From Marinospirillum minutulum DSM 6287 (GTDB lineage Bacteria > Pseudomonadota > Gammaproteobacteria > Pseudomonadales > Halomonadaceae): DNA of 64,000 nucleotides. The position numbers were made by a program, and so were the translations under genes. Below are positions 31,841 to 43,350 of this stretch, piece by piece. Within the stretch, counting starts at the first letter, position 1. Every line of letters starts with the position of its first letter. The stretch spans positions 248,001 through 312,000 of the forward strand of contig NZ_AULO01000010.1 of NCBI RefSeq assembly GCF_000422325.1. Direction: 5' to 3'. Under the pieces are notes generated by a model, which made no database searches, was not told the DNA's origin, and saw only the letters and a list, made by a program, of their open reading frames with translations.

Positions 31841-32169
31841 TTTTTCCTTGAAGTTTATGTTTTAATCCCACAAGAAATAACTAGATATAAGTATTTAAAA
31901 GGTCTTTAACTACTATTACTATAATAAGAGGCGCTTTTATCTGTTAGTAAGTCAATTTTTTATTTATTAAACAATAGGTTAGCTTGTTTGTACTTGGGTC
32001 TGTTAGCTTGTTCACAGGCTTAGTGCAACCTGTACTCTCCTTGTTGATAACTTGGTGCTTTATCCACACGCCAATTTATCCTCAAGGTTATGCCTAGTTT
32101 GTGCAACCCTTTTAGCTCTAGTTATCCACACCTATTTTTCTCTGCTTTGAAATAAGTTTTATTTTTGCT

Positions 32170-32200
32170 TGTGGATAACTTAGGGTTAAGCAGTTAGAAT
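32170..32200 (+). promoter_or_regulatory. dnaA: Candidate dnaA promoter with overlapping DnaA box
   Basis: TAGAAT at 32195-32200 is a good -10; the -35 window 17 bases upstream (32172-32177, TGGATA) is only fair and lies inside a perfect DnaA box (32170-32178). A start near 32207 would leave a leader of about 20 bases. Binding of DnaA there would repress the gene, as known for dnaA elsewhere. Confidence 0.5.
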
Positions 32201-32227
32201 ATGGTCATTATTAAGAGGAGTGGAAAC

Positions 32228-33694
32228 GTGTCAGTTGATGATTTGTGGTCGCAGTGTTTAGCGATTTTAGAAAAAGAAATACCTGCCCAGCAGATATCGA
32301 CATGGATACGACCCTTGCAAGCAGAAATGAATGGTCGTAGCTTGCAATTATTAGCACCTAACCGTTTTGTTTTGCAGTGGGTTACAGATAAATATTCCGA
32401 CCGTCTAGAACAGTTGTTGCAAGAGTTATCTGCTGGACAGGTAGCAGATGTACGCTTTGCCGTAGGCAGTAAGTCGCAACCGAGTGTTGGCTCTGCACCG
32501 AGTGTTCCGGTAATGCCTAGTAGCGCTAGCCAAGCTGTTGGTGGTGTAACACAAACGCCGTTTACTGAATACCAGGCCAAATCTGCTGATCACGTTGAAA
32601 CGACTACTGCGTCTAAAGCTCCTAAAGCTAAAGCGCGTAAACGTGAAGGTGTTCAGGTAGAAGGTGGAATAAAGCATAACTCCTCACTAAACCCTGCACA
32701 TACATTTGATAGTTTAGTTGAAGGTAAGTCTAACCAATTAGCCCGTGCGGCATCTTTTCAAGTGGCAGAGAATCCCGGTAGTGCTTATAACCCTCTGTTT
32801 ATTTATGGAGGTGTTGGTTTAGGTAAAACGCACTTAATGCACGCCGTTGGTAATCAAATTCTTAAGCAAAATCCTAATGCTAAGGTGGTTTACCTTAATT
32901 CAGAACGCTTTGTTCAAGATATGGTTAAGGCCTTGCAGTTAGGCGCTATAAATGAATTTAAACGCTACTACCGTAATTTAGATGCTTTATTGATAGATGA
33001 TATCCAATTTTTTGTCGGTAAAGACCGCACTCAAGAAGAATTTTTCCATACTTTTAATGCACTATTGGAAGGTGGGCAGCAAATTATTCTAACTTCTGAC
33101 CGTTATCCAAAAGAAATTGGTGTTGAAGAAAGATTGAAGAGTCGTTTCGGCTGGGGTTTAACCGTTGCTATAGATCCACCTGAGCTAGAGTTACGTGTTG
33201 CTATCCTTATGAAAAAAGCTGAAATAGCAAAAGTCGATCTACCCCAAGAAGTTGCTTTTTTTATTGCTCAAAAAATTCGCTCTCATGTTAGAGATCTTGA
33301 AGGCGCTCTCAATAGAGTCATTGCCGACTCTAGATTTAAAGGCCAAGCCATAAGTGTAGAGCTAGTTAGAGAATCACTAAAAGACTTGTTTGCTGTACAA
33401 GACAAGCAAGTAGGCGTTGAAAACATACAGCGTACAGTGGCTGATTATTATAAAATTAAAATTGCTGATTTACACTCTAAACGCCGTAACAGGTCTATTG
33501 CTAGACCTAGACAATTAGCTATGGCTTTAGCAAAAGAATTAACGAATCATTCATTGCCAGAAATTGGTGATGCTTTTGGTGGGCGTGATCACACAACTGT
33601 TTTACATGCTTGTCGAAAAATTAAGTCTTTACAGGATGAAAGCCCTGATATTCGTGAAGACTGGAAAAACCTACTCCGTTTATTGACCAGCTAA
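32228..33694 (+). CDS. dnaA: Chromosomal replication initiator DnaA
   Basis: DnaA binds DnaA boxes and melts oriC. I place the start at the GTG at 32228-32230: GAGGAG lies 7 bases before it and the 488-residue protein then begins [11 protein letters not shown], as in relatives; the in-frame ATG at 32201 would sit inside the promoter. Domain I (about 1-85), a low-complexity linker (about 86-150), the AAA+ domain with Walker [10 protein letters not shown] and Walker B LLIDDIQF, and domain IV with the DnaA-box reading motif [11 protein letters not shown] are all present. Confidence 0.97.
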   Translation: MSVDDLWSQCLAILEKEIPAQQISTWIRPLQAEMNGRSLQLLAPNRFVLQWVTDKYSDRLEQLLQELSAGQVADVRFAVGSKSQPSVGSAPSVPVMPSSASQAVGGVTQTPFTEYQAKSADHVETTTASKAPKAKARKREGVQVEGGIKHNSSLNPAHTFDSLVEGKSNQLARAASFQVAENPGSAYNPLFIYGGVGLGKTHLMHAVGNQILKQNPNAKVVYLNSERFVQDMVKALQLGAINEFKRYYRNLDALLIDDIQFFVGKDRTQEEFFHTFNALLEGGQQIILTSDRYPKEIGVEERLKSRFGWGLTVAIDPPELELRVAILMKKAEIAKVDLPQEVAFFIAQKIRSHVRDLEGALNRVIADSRFKGQAISVELVRESLKDLFAVQDKQVGVENIQRTVADYYKIKIADLHSKRRNRSIARPRQLAMALAKELTNHSLPEIGDAFGGRDHTTVLHACRKIKSLQDESPDIREDWKNLLRLLTS

Positions 33695-33711
33695 TTTTTA
33701 AGGTTACCAAG

Positions 33712-34821
33712 ATGAAATTTTCCGTATCCCGTGAAACACTTTTACGACCACTTTCTATTATGGTTGGTGTTGTTGCACGTCGACCAACCCTTCCTATACT
33801 TTCTCATTTACGTATAGAAGCTAATGAAGAAGGTTTTACGCTAACAGGTTTAGATTTAGAAGTAGAGCTGACTTGGCAGTTAAGCTTACATAGGCTGGAT
33901 GTTGGTGGAAGCATTACTGTACCGGCTAAAAAACTATCTGATATTTGCCGTTCGTTAAGCGAAGGCTCTTTGCTGGAATTTAGTTTAGATGATCAGCGTG
34001 TGGTGGTTAAGTCAGGTCGTAGTCGTTTTGTGCTAGCTACCTTACCCTCCTCTGAATTTCCTTCAATTCAACTGAGTCCCATTAAACACCAGGTTACCCT
34101 GCCACAAGGTCAGCTACTTAATTTGATACGTCGTAATGACTTTGCTATGGCCAGGCAAGATGTTCGCTTCTATCTAAATGGTATGTATTTTGAACTTGCT
34201 ACTAACCGCTTAAGAGCAGTTGCCACTGATGGACACCGTTTAGCTATGGCAGATGCAGCTGTTCAAACAGGTGAGGTTGAAAAGTCGAGCATGATAGTTC
34301 CTGCTAAGGCTGTAAATGACCTAGCAAAGCTTCTAGATGAAATTGAAGACCCTGTAACCTTAATTTTTGGTGAACAGCATTTCCAAGTCAATATGCCTAA
34401 TGCTACTTTTGTGTCTAAGCACATTGAAGGGCGCTACCCAGACTATGAACAGGTTATTCCACGTCAAAGTGATAAGCTGGTTGTGTGTGATCGTTTAGAG
34501 TTACGTAACATGCTATCTAGAATTAGTATTCTAGCTAACGAAAAGCTCTTAGGTATTCATTTGCAGCTAACAGAAAATACCCTAACCCTAATAGCTAAAA
34601 ACCCAGATCAAGAAGAAGCAGAAGAAAGTATTAATATTAATTATCAAGGTGAGCCGCTAGATATTGGCTTTAATGTGGGTTACTTAGTTGATGTGATGGA
34701 TAACATAGGCGATCAAGTTGAGCAGGTTCAAATAGCACTTTCTTCACCTACCTCCAGTGCTTTAATTCAAGCCGCTGGCGGGGGCGATGCTTTTTACGTT
34801 GTTATGCCCATGCGTCTTTAA
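33712..34821 (+). CDS. dnaN: DNA polymerase III beta sliding clamp
   Basis: DnaN is the ring-shaped processivity clamp. The 369-residue protein has three repeats of the clamp fold; typical stretches are RPTLPILSHL near residue 25, TDGHRLAMAD in domain II, and the C-terminal YVVMPMRL that forms part of the partner-binding pocket. It lies 17 bases after dnaA, so dnaA-dnaN-recF are probably one transcript. Confidence 0.98.
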   Translation: MKFSVSRETLLRPLSIMVGVVARRPTLPILSHLRIEANEEGFTLTGLDLEVELTWQLSLHRLDVGGSITVPAKKLSDICRSLSEGSLLEFSLDDQRVVVKSGRSRFVLATLPSSEFPSIQLSPIKHQVTLPQGQLLNLIRRNDFAMARQDVRFYLNGMYFELATNRLRAVATDGHRLAMADAAVQTGEVEKSSMIVPAKAVNDLAKLLDEIEDPVTLIFGEQHFQVNMPNATFVSKHIEGRYPDYEQVIPRQSDKLVVCDRLELRNMLSRISILANEKLLGIHLQLTENTLTLIAKNPDQEEAEESININYQGEPLDIGFNVGYLVDVMDNIGDQVEQVQIALSSPTSSALIQAAGGGDAFYVVMPMRL

Positions 34822-34828
34822 ATCTTTT

Positions 34829-34857
34829 TAGCCAGTTTGCCCTAGGTGAACTGGCTA
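34829..34857 (+). other. Stem-loop just upstream of recF
   Basis: TAGCCAGTT (34829-34837) pairs perfectly with AACTGGCTA (34849-34857) around an 11-base loop. It ends 11 bases before the recF ATG, in the position a ribosome would load. No T tract follows, so it is not a standard terminator. Confidence 0.5.
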
Positions 34858-34868
34858 GCCCTCTCTCA

Positions 34869-35978
34869 ATGACAATCCAAAGTCTTAAGTTAACTAATTT
34901 TCGTAATATTACTTCTGCTGAAATATTTCCATCTGCAGGCGTAAATTTATTAGTGGGTGAAAACGCTAGTGGTAAAACTTCTATACTGGAAGCTATTTAT
35001 CTGCTGAGTATGGTTCGCTCCTTTCGTAGTAAAAAAACTAAAAATCTAATAAATCATACTGCAGATCAATTCACTGTTTTTGCTAACCTTAATGCTGGGG
35101 AAGCTAATACTTACAGTCTTGGTATTCAACGACACCAGCAAGCTGCTGATACTGATATTTTATTCCGTGGGCAAAAACCCTCGGGTGTTGCAGAATTAAC
35201 GGCAGCACTTCCTGTGCAGCTTATTAACCCTGATGCATTTCGTTTACTTGAAGGAAGTCCTAAAGATCGAAGGCAGTTTTTAGACTGGGGGGTGTTCCAC
35301 GTGGAACCAACCTTTATGCACTGTTGGAAGCGCTTTCAGCGGGCGCTAAAACAGCGCAATAGCCTGCTTAGGCATGGTAGAATAGATGAGTTAGAACTGC
35401 AGTTATGGGAGAAGGAATTAGCAGTCAATGGTGAGCAAATAACAGCCTTAAGACAGGCTTATCTTGCTAGCTTGAAACCAATTTTTGCTAACTTGTTAGA
35501 TAGGTTTCTTGGCTTGCAAAATTTTACGCTTAACTTTCAACGTGGCTGGGATAAAAATGTAGATTTAACCGAGTCTTTATTTTTATCTAGAGTTAAAGAT
35601 CGTGAGCAAGGATTTACTCAAGCTGGCCCACAACGAGCTGATATTCGCGTTGCCATGAACGGCTATACAGCAATGGATGTTTTATCAAGAGGGCAGCAGA
35701 AACTTGTTGTATCAGCTTTAAAGCTGGCACAAGGAGCTCTACTTTCAGAAGCAAGAAACAAACAGTGTGTTTATTTAATTGATGATTTGCCAGCAGAATT
35801 AGATAAACAACATAGAAGAATTTTTTGTGAAGTGCTAGAGAAGCAGTCAGGGCAAGTATTTATTACTGGTGTTGATGCTGAAGCACTTGCAGATGGGTGG
35901 CAAAAGCCAGAAAGTATTTCATGGTTTCACGTGGAACATGGACAAATCAGTCTAAAGCCATGCCCTAGCACCAAGTAA
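34869..35978 (+). CDS. recF: DNA replication and repair protein RecF
   Basis: RecF is an SMC-like ATPase that, with RecO and RecR, loads RecA at single-strand gaps. The 369 residues show Walker A GENASGKTS near 30-38, the ABC signature region LSRGQQKLV, and Walker B YLIDDLPAELD. The N-terminus MTIQSLKLTNFRNI matches the family, so the ATG is right although no Shine-Dalgarno sequence precedes it; low expression is usual for recF. The gene contains two parS-like sites (35293-35308 and 35923-35938). Confidence 0.96.
   Translation: MTIQSLKLTNFRNITSAEIFPSAGVNLLVGENASGKTSILEAIYLLSMVRSFRSKKTKNLINHTADQFTVFANLNAGEANTYSLGIQRHQQAADTDILFRGQKPSGVAELTAALPVQLINPDAFRLLEGSPKDRRQFLDWGVFHVEPTFMHCWKRFQRALKQRNSLLRHGRIDELELQLWEKELAVNGEQITALRQAYLASLKPIFANLLDRFLGLQNFTLNFQRGWDKNVDLTESLFLSRVKDREQGFTQAGPQRADIRVAMNGYTAMDVLSRGQQKLVVSALKLAQGALLSEARNKQCVYLIDDLPAELDKQHRRIFCEVLEKQSGQVFITGVDAEALADGWQKPESISWFHVEHGQISLKPCPSTK
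35293..35308. promoter_or_regulatory. parS: parS-like ParB-binding site 1 (inside recF)
   Basis: The 14-base core GTTCCACGTGGAAC (35294-35307) is a perfect palindrome with a leading T, differing from the ideal parS 16-mer mainly at the last base. ParA and ParB are encoded in the same window. Confidence 0.82.
35923..35938. promoter_or_regulatory. parS: parS-like ParB-binding site 2 (inside recF)
   Basis: GTTTCACGTGGAAC (35924-35937) followed by A matches the parS core with the left half in the TTTCAC form and the right half in the GTGGAA form. It is 630 bases after site 1, near the recF 3' end. Confidence 0.78.
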
Positions 35979-36005
35979 ATACATTTGAGTTTATTTGGTA
36001 CTAGG
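35964..36005 (+). other. Long imperfect hairpin across the recF stop and recF-gyrB gap
   Basis: CCTAG plus ACCAAGTAAA (35964-35979) pairs with TTTATTTGGT plus CTAGG (35990-36005), with one G-U and one C-A position and a 10-base loop. The recF stop codon lies in the left arm. No T tract follows. It is 18 bases before the gyrB ATG. Confidence 0.5.
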
Positions 36006-36011
36006 AATTAA

Positions 36012-38444
<2,433 letters not shown>

Positions 38445-38461
38445 GTTATTTACTAGCCAAT

Positions 38462-38498
38462 AAAAAGCCCGAAGAACACTAATTTCTTCGGGCTTTTT
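38462..38498. terminator. Bidirectional terminator between gyrB and gmhB
   Basis: A 15-bp stem (38462-38476 with 38484-38498; core AGCCCGAAGAA/TTCTTCGGGCT) with a 7-base loop has A tract on the left and T tract on the right, so it can end gyrB on plus and gmhB on minus. Confidence 0.9.
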
Positions 38499-38520
38499 TG
38501 TATTAAAAGTTTTATTTTAA

Positions 38521-39060
38521 TTAAATAGCAAGCAGGTAATCAGCTAATTCAGCCAGATTATCCACAATCATTACTCCCTCTAACCCCTCATCTGTAGCTA
38601 GGGTTTTCATACCCTTGCCGGTACGTACTAATACAGCTTGGCAGCCTTTTGCTTGCCCTGCTTGTAAGTCACGTAAGGCATCACCCACCATAAAACCACC
38701 TGTTAAATCTAGATCTAATGCTTGGCTTATTTGATCTAAAAGACCTGCTTTAGGTTTACGGCAGTTACAGCCATCATCCGGTCCATGAGGACACCAGGCA
38801 ATATGGTGAAGATCGCCACCAGCTTGGTGAATCAGGTTAAGCATTTTTGTATGTTGGTTATCCAAGTCTAGTGGACTAAATTTTCCACGCGCTAAGCCAG
38901 ATTGGTTAGTGGCAACTGCTAATATCCAACCTGCTTTATAAAGCTTAGCAATTGCTTCTATTGAACCAGGTAAAGGAATCCATTCAGCAGCACTTTTAAC
39001 AAAAGCATCTGAATCTTGGTTAATGACACCATCACGGTCGAGGATTAGTATTTTTTTCAT
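38521..39060 (-). CDS. gmhB: D-glycero-beta-D-manno-heptose-1,7-bisphosphate 7-phosphatase
   Basis: GmhB removes the C7 phosphate in ADP-heptose synthesis for the LPS inner core. The 179-residue HAD-family protein has nucleophile motif LDRDGVIN, the zinc-binding cysteine/histidine cluster (CPHGPDDGCNCRKPK), and FMVGDALRDLQAG. I use the ATG at 39058-39060; an in-frame TTG four codons earlier is an alternative. It lies downstream of glyS but is separated from it by a terminator. hldE, acting in the same pathway, is 6 kb away. Confidence 0.93.
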   Translation of the reverse strand: MKKILILDRDGVINQDSDAFVKSAAEWIPLPGSIEAIAKLYKAGWILAVATNQSGLARGKFSPLDLDNQHTKMLNLIHQAGGDLHHIAWCPHGPDDGCNCRKPKAGLLDQISQALDLDLTGGFMVGDALRDLQAGQAKGCQAVLVRTGKGMKTLATDEGLEGVMIVDNLAELADYLLAI

Positions 39061-39081
39061 GGTGCTAGCCAAATTTTACCT

Positions 39082-39105
39082 AAAAAAAGGGGCCCTTAAG
39101 GCCCC
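39082..39105 (-). terminator. Terminator after glyS
   Basis: GGGGCC (39089-39094) pairs with GGCCCC (39100-39105) around a 5-base loop; on minus seven T follow (A7 at 39082-39088). It separates glyQ-glyS from gmhB. Confidence 0.82.
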
Positions 39106-39115
39106 AAATTAGTTA

Positions 39116-41182
39116 TTAGTGTTGCAGTTGAGCTATGTCAGCTGTGTGCATAAACAAAGCTTGTAAGGAAGCTAACAAAGCTAAGCGGTTATTCCGTACA
39201 GCCTCATCTTCTGTCATTACCATCACATCATTAAAGAAATTATCTACAGCTTCACGTAAGCCAGCTAAACAATGTAAGGCAGCTTGGTAGTCGCCCTTAG
39301 CGTAATGAGGTGCAACTTCTAAGCTTTTAGCTGCTACCTGCTTAGCTAGTTCTATTTCAGCAGCTTCAGTTAAGAGGTTGCTGTTAACTTCCGTTGTTGC
39401 TGAGTAGTTTTGCTTACTAAGAATGTTATTAACACGCTTATTTGCTTCGGCCAAAGCAGCAGCTTCATCTAGCTTGCTAAAGCTAGCAACGGCTTGTACA
39501 CGGCGGTCAAAGTCATAAGGGTGGGTAACACCTCGACCACGCACTGCCAAGAAAACACCAGTAGCAATGGCTTGCGCTTGATACCAAGCACGGAAGCGGT
39601 CAAGCATGTAATCGAGTAGTTCTTTTTCTACTTCAGCAGCCTTAGGCAAGTTTTTATGCTGCTCTAGCGCTAGATGAATGAGTTCTTTAAGGTCTAAGTC
39701 TAGCTGGCGATTAACCAAAATATTTAACACGGCTAAAGCGGCGCGACGTAGAGCAAAAGGATCTCTAGCACCGCTAGGCTTTTGGCCTAAACCAAAAATA
39801 CCGGTTAGAGTATCTAAACGGTCTGCTAAAGCTAGGCAAGTACCTACACCAGAGGTTGGAAGGCTGTCGCTAGGGTTGCGAGGTAAATACTGTTCTCGTA
39901 AAGCTAGACTAACTTCCGCAGGCTCACCATCGTGGATAGCATAGGCTTCACCCATAATGCCTTGCAACTCGGGGAACTCTAAAACCATTTCAGTGTTTAA
40001 GTCGCACTTACTTAAATAAGCTGCCCGCTCAACAAGCTTGGAATCCGCTTGGATCTTTTTAGCAATGGCTTGTGCGATAACGCTAACCCTTTGGCTTTTA
40101 TCGGCTAAAGTTCCTAGCTGTTTTTGGAAGACGACACTTTCTAAGCCGGTGTAACGACTTGCTAGGGGGGTCTTTTTATCTGACTCAAAAAAGAAAGCGG
40201 CATCGGCTAAACGTGGACGAATGACTTTTTCATTACCAGCAATGACGACTGCTGGCTCATGGCTTTCAATGTTGCTAATGGTAGTAAATAAAGGTAATAA
40301 AGCGCCTTTAGCATCAACCATGTGAAAGTATTTTTGATTGGCTTTCATAGAAGAAATTAAGCAGGCATCAGGCACTTCTAAAAAACGCTCTTCGAAACTA
40401 CCTGTTAAAGCAACCGGCCATTCAACCAAACCGGTGACTTCATCTAGCAAGTCTTCGTCAATAACAGCCGTTGCTTGGTGTTGCTTAGCTTCGGTTAAAA
40501 CCTGCTGGTGAATCACTTCACGGCGCTCTGCAAAAGAGGGCAATACCTTGGCAGCTTTTAAGCTAGGTAAATAAGCGGCAGGGTCAACCAGTTGAATCGC
40601 TTCTGGTGCATGGAAACGGTGACCAAAAGTAAGACGGTCAGCCGTTAAACCCATCACTTCAGCAGGTACAACCTGGTTTCCGTGTAAAAGCACTAACCAG
40701 TGTACTGGGCGAGAAAATTCAATTCGGCTTGAACCCCAGCGCATACGCTTAGGTACTGGCAGGTTAGCAAAGGCTTTGGTTACTATTTCAGGTAAGAGAC
40801 TTGCTGTTGTTTGCCCTTTTTGGGTAGCACGGAAAACTAACCAACTACCTTTATCTGTTTCCAGTTTTTCTAAAGTATCTAACGCTACGCCACAAGAGGC
40901 AGCAAAGCCTAAAGCAGCTTTACTGGGCTGACCATCTTTATAAGCTGCGGCTAAAGCTGGTCCGCGGCGCTCTATGGCTTGATCGGGTTGGTAGCTAGCT
41001 AAGTTTTTAACAATAACAGCTAAGCGACGCGGTGTGGCATAAACGTCAGTGGCGGCGAAAGGAATACCTGCTTCAGTTAAGCCACTTTCGATACTTGTCA
41101 TCAAGGCTTCAGACAGGGGTTTTAATAAAGCAGGGGGTAGTTCTTCGCAACCTAATTCAAGTAGTAAATCTGCAGCTGCCAT
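39116..41182 (-). CDS. glyS: Glycine-tRNA ligase beta subunit
   Basis: The beta subunit of the bacterial alpha2beta2 glycyl-tRNA synthetase binds tRNA(Gly). The 688-residue protein starts LLLELGCEELPP, the family hallmark, and includes GVGTCLALADRLDTL with the HD-like region and a C-terminal anticodon-binding domain with VMVMTEDEAVRNNRLALL. Its ATG shares the A of the glyQ TAA stop (TAATG), so translation is coupled and subunits are made in equal amounts. Confidence 0.98.
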   Translation of the reverse strand: MAAADLLLELGCEELPPALLKPLSEALMTSIESGLTEAGIPFAATDVYATPRRLAVIVKNLASYQPDQAIERRGPALAAAYKDGQPSKAALGFAASCGVALDTLEKLETDKGSWLVFRATQKGQTTASLLPEIVTKAFANLPVPKRMRWGSSRIEFSRPVHWLVLLHGNQVVPAEVMGLTADRLTFGHRFHAPEAIQLVDPAAYLPSLKAAKVLPSFAERREVIHQQVLTEAKQHQATAVIDEDLLDEVTGLVEWPVALTGSFEERFLEVPDACLISSMKANQKYFHMVDAKGALLPLFTTISNIESHEPAVVIAGNEKVIRPRLADAAFFFESDKKTPLASRYTGLESVVFQKQLGTLADKSQRVSVIAQAIAKKIQADSKLVERAAYLSKCDLNTEMVLEFPELQGIMGEAYAIHDGEPAEVSLALREQYLPRNPSDSLPTSGVGTCLALADRLDTLTGIFGLGQKPSGARDPFALRRAALAVLNILVNRQLDLDLKELIHLALEQHKNLPKAAEVEKELLDYMLDRFRAWYQAQAIATGVFLAVRGRGVTHPYDFDRRVQAVASFSKLDEAAALAEANKRVNNILSKQNYSATTEVNSNLLTEAAEIELAKQVAAKSLEVAPHYAKGDYQAALHCLAGLREAVDNFFNDVMVMTEDEAVRNNRLALLASLQALFMHTADIAQLQH

Positions 41183-42141
41183 TATGCTTTCTCCTCATCA
41201 GAAGCCAGTTGAGCCAACACTTCTTCAGCTAGTTGTTTGGGAGCTAAGGGGAAACCAGCAGCTTTACGTGTATTAAAATAAAGTACTGCTACCTCTCTAG
41301 CTAGGGTTCGAACACGCAGAATAAAACGCTGACGTTCGGTAACTGAAATAGCATGACGTGCATCTAACAAGTTAAAAGTATGTGAGGCTTTTAACACTTG
41401 TTCGTAGGCAGGTAGTGGCAGTTTGGCAGCAAGGAGTTTATTGCATTCTTTTTCACACTGATCAAACCAAGCAAAAAGCGCATCAACATCGGCATGTTCA
41501 AAGTTGTAAGCACTTTGCTCTTGTTCGTTTTGTAGCCAAACATCGCCATAGGTAACAGGCTTGCCTTCAGGGTCGAGGGTCCAAACTAAATCATAAACAC
41601 TATCAACACCTTGCAAATACATAGCAATGCGTTCTAGCCCGTAGGTGATTTCACCGGTGACTGGGTAGCACTCTATACCACCGGCTTGTTGGAAATAGGT
41701 AAACTGAGTTACTTCCATGCCATTCAACCAGACTTCCCAGCCTAAGCCCCAAGCCCCAAGCGTGGGCGATTCCCAGTTATCTTCAACAAAACGCACGTCA
41801 TGCACTAGAGGATCAACGCCCATCATGCGCAAAGAGCCTAAATAAAGCTCTTGGAAGTCTTTAGGTGAAGGCTTCATTACCACTTGAAACTGGTAGTAAT
41901 GTTGTAAACGGTTAGGGTTTTCACCATAGCGACCATCGGTAGGGCGGCGCGAGGGTTGAACGTAAGCTGAGTTCCAAGTTTCTGGGCCTAAGGCTTTAAG
42001 AAAAGTGGCTGGGTGAAAGGTGCCTGCACCTACTTCCATATCAAGGGGTTGTAAAATAACGCAGCCTTGATTGGCCCAGTATTGTTGTAGGGCAAGAATT
42101 AAGCCCTGAAAAGTTGAGACATCTGGCGCTGACGAGTTCAT
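41182..42141 (-). CDS. glyQ: Glycine-tRNA ligase alpha subunit
   Basis: The alpha subunit carries the class II catalytic core. The 319-residue protein starts near [20 protein letters not shown] and contains [13 protein letters not shown] and the [18 protein letters not shown] motif 2 region. The ATG at 42139-42141 is chosen; a TTG two codons upstream is possible, since AAGGG lies better for it. It overlaps glyS by one base. The start is 54 bases after the glycosyltransferase stop on the same strand. Confidence 0.97.
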   Translation of the reverse strand: MNSSAPDVSTFQGLILALQQYWANQGCVILQPLDMEVGAGTFHPATFLKALGPETWNSAYVQPSRRPTDGRYGENPNRLQHYYQFQVVMKPSPKDFQELYLGSLRMMGVDPLVHDVRFVEDNWESPTLGAWGLGWEVWLNGMEVTQFTYFQQAGGIECYPVTGEITYGLERIAMYLQGVDSVYDLVWTLDPEGKPVTYGDVWLQNEQEQSAYNFEHADVDALFAWFDQCEKECNKLLAAKLPLPAYEQVLKASHTFNLLDARHAISVTERQRFILRVRTLAREVAVLYFNTRKAAGFPLAPKQLAEEVLAQLASDEEKA

Positions 42142-42194
42142 GGTCAAAACTGCCCTTGCATCGGTGAATGGAGATGAATGGGCTAGATTATACC

Positions 42195-43241
42195 TTATCC
42201 TTTTTTAGCTTTCAGGTTCTGAATTAAAGCAGCATAAACAGCAAGGTTTTTATGACTAACTTTTTCAGGTGTAGCATCTTTTAATTGGCCATGGGCATCT
42301 CGTGTTATACGAGTACGTAGTGGCACACTGTTATAAAGAACTTTGATCATTTCTATTAAAGAATCAACATCATTCTTTTTAAAAAGTAAGCCATTACTAC
42401 GGTGCCTTATAAACTCTGTAAAACCAGAAACCCTGCTAGCAATAACAGGAATATGGAAGTTCATTGCATGAAGTAAACCCGTAAAAGACTCCGCCTGGTT
42501 AGCTGGATCAATATAGATATTCATAATAGAAAAATAGTCACCTAGGTGTTTAGGTTCACCTACAAAGTCAATATTTTGTAAACCATCACTCGCTTTTTTT
42601 AGTTTGTTTTTCTGTGGTCCTTCACCTAAAACAACAAAAATAATATTAGGTAGGTCTTTTTGAAGTGCTTCAGCACACTCGAGTAACAGCTGTTGATTAC
42701 CATCAGCGGAAATATAACCACTGTGACCTATTACAAAGCGGCCTTGATAATGGCTGCGTAATTGAGTCATAGCCATGGGGTTGGTATCTAAGGGGAATAC
42801 AGCACTAGGTAGCCTTTTAACTGCGCAGTAGGCTTTTTCGCGCATAGCTAGCTCTACAGGGATAGAGTTAACGAGTAGTGCCTGGGCATTTTTTAATAGG
42901 CTCTTTTTGAGTGGGTTAATGGAAGCCTCATCTGGAAAGTACCAACTCATTAACCAAGGAGTACCACGCAAACGGTTTTGCCAACTAGCCCACTTGGCTG
43001 CTGTTAGGTCGTGCGCATGCACTAACCCTTTTCTTGGAACTTTAAAATGCCCTGACCAAAGGTTATTTACAGTAACTAGGGGCAGGTTACGAAGGTGGCT
43101 CAAGCGGTTGTGTAGCGCTGAATTTTTACGGCAAACTAAAAGCTGTTTTATTTTTTTTTCGGCTAGGGTACGAATTAGCATTTCAGCTTGTTGTGTCTGG
43201 CCATCATAATCATTATTAAGGCAAACTTGGATTAGTCGCAT
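42195..43241 (-). CDS. Glycosyltransferase family 4 protein (probable LPS core)
   Basis: The 348-residue protein has the GT-B fold of family 4: an N-terminal acceptor domain ([13 protein letters not shown]), and a C-terminal nucleotide-sugar domain with [52 protein letters not shown] and [14 protein letters not shown], where the glutamate of AESFTG corresponds to the E-x7-E motif. Position next to kdkA, a GT9 heptosyltransferase, hldE and waaA suggests action on the LPS core. Donor and acceptor cannot be read from sequence. Confidence 0.82.
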   Translation of the reverse strand: MRLIQVCLNNDYDGQTQQAEMLIRTLAEKKIKQLLVCRKNSALHNRLSHLRNLPLVTVNNLWSGHFKVPRKGLVHAHDLTAAKWASWQNRLRGTPWLMSWYFPDEASINPLKKSLLKNAQALLVNSIPVELAMREKAYCAVKRLPSAVFPLDTNPMAMTQLRSHYQGRFVIGHSGYISADGNQQLLLECAEALQKDLPNIIFVVLGEGPQKNKLKKASDGLQNIDFVGEPKHLGDYFSIMNIYIDPANQAESFTGLLHAMNFHIPVIASRVSGFTEFIRHRSNGLLFKKNDVDSLIEMIKVLYNSVPLRTRITRDAHGQLKDATPEKVSHKNLAVYAALIQNLKAKKG

Positions 43242-43350
43242 AAATAAACAACCCTGTTTTCAAAGTAACTAGATGACCCTAGTGTTACAGTTTTTTGTAG
43301 AGGTTTAGGTGAAGTTAGCCAGCTTTTTTGCAAGTGGGTGTTGCTTACAG

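Larger units (their letters stand above)
31725..32227 (+). other. rpmH-dnaA intergenic region, probable oriC (Pseudomonas type)
   Basis: This 503-base gap is where oriC lies in Pseudomonas. It contains three perfect DnaA boxes: 32060-32068 (plus), 32122-32130 (plus) and 32170-32178 (minus). One-mismatch boxes lie at 32042-32050 (minus) and 32076-32084 (plus). The stretch 31850-31975 before them is very AT-rich and could be the unwinding element. There is no GATC. The gap also holds the rpmH and dnaA promoters. parA/parB and parS-like sites nearby agree with an origin-proximal position. Origin activity itself is inferred. Confidence 0.75.

Noticed and set aside
33725-33740. parS-like half site at the start of dnaN (CCCGTGAAACA)
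   Set aside because: Three mismatches to the 16-mer, including in the left core; the sequence is explained by the conserved DnaN N-terminus.
38558-39153. Perfect DnaA boxes in gmhB (38558-38566) and glyS (39145-39153, TTATGCACA)
   Set aside because: Isolated, within coding sequence and 6 kb from the clusters; one or two such hits are expected by chance in 64 kb.
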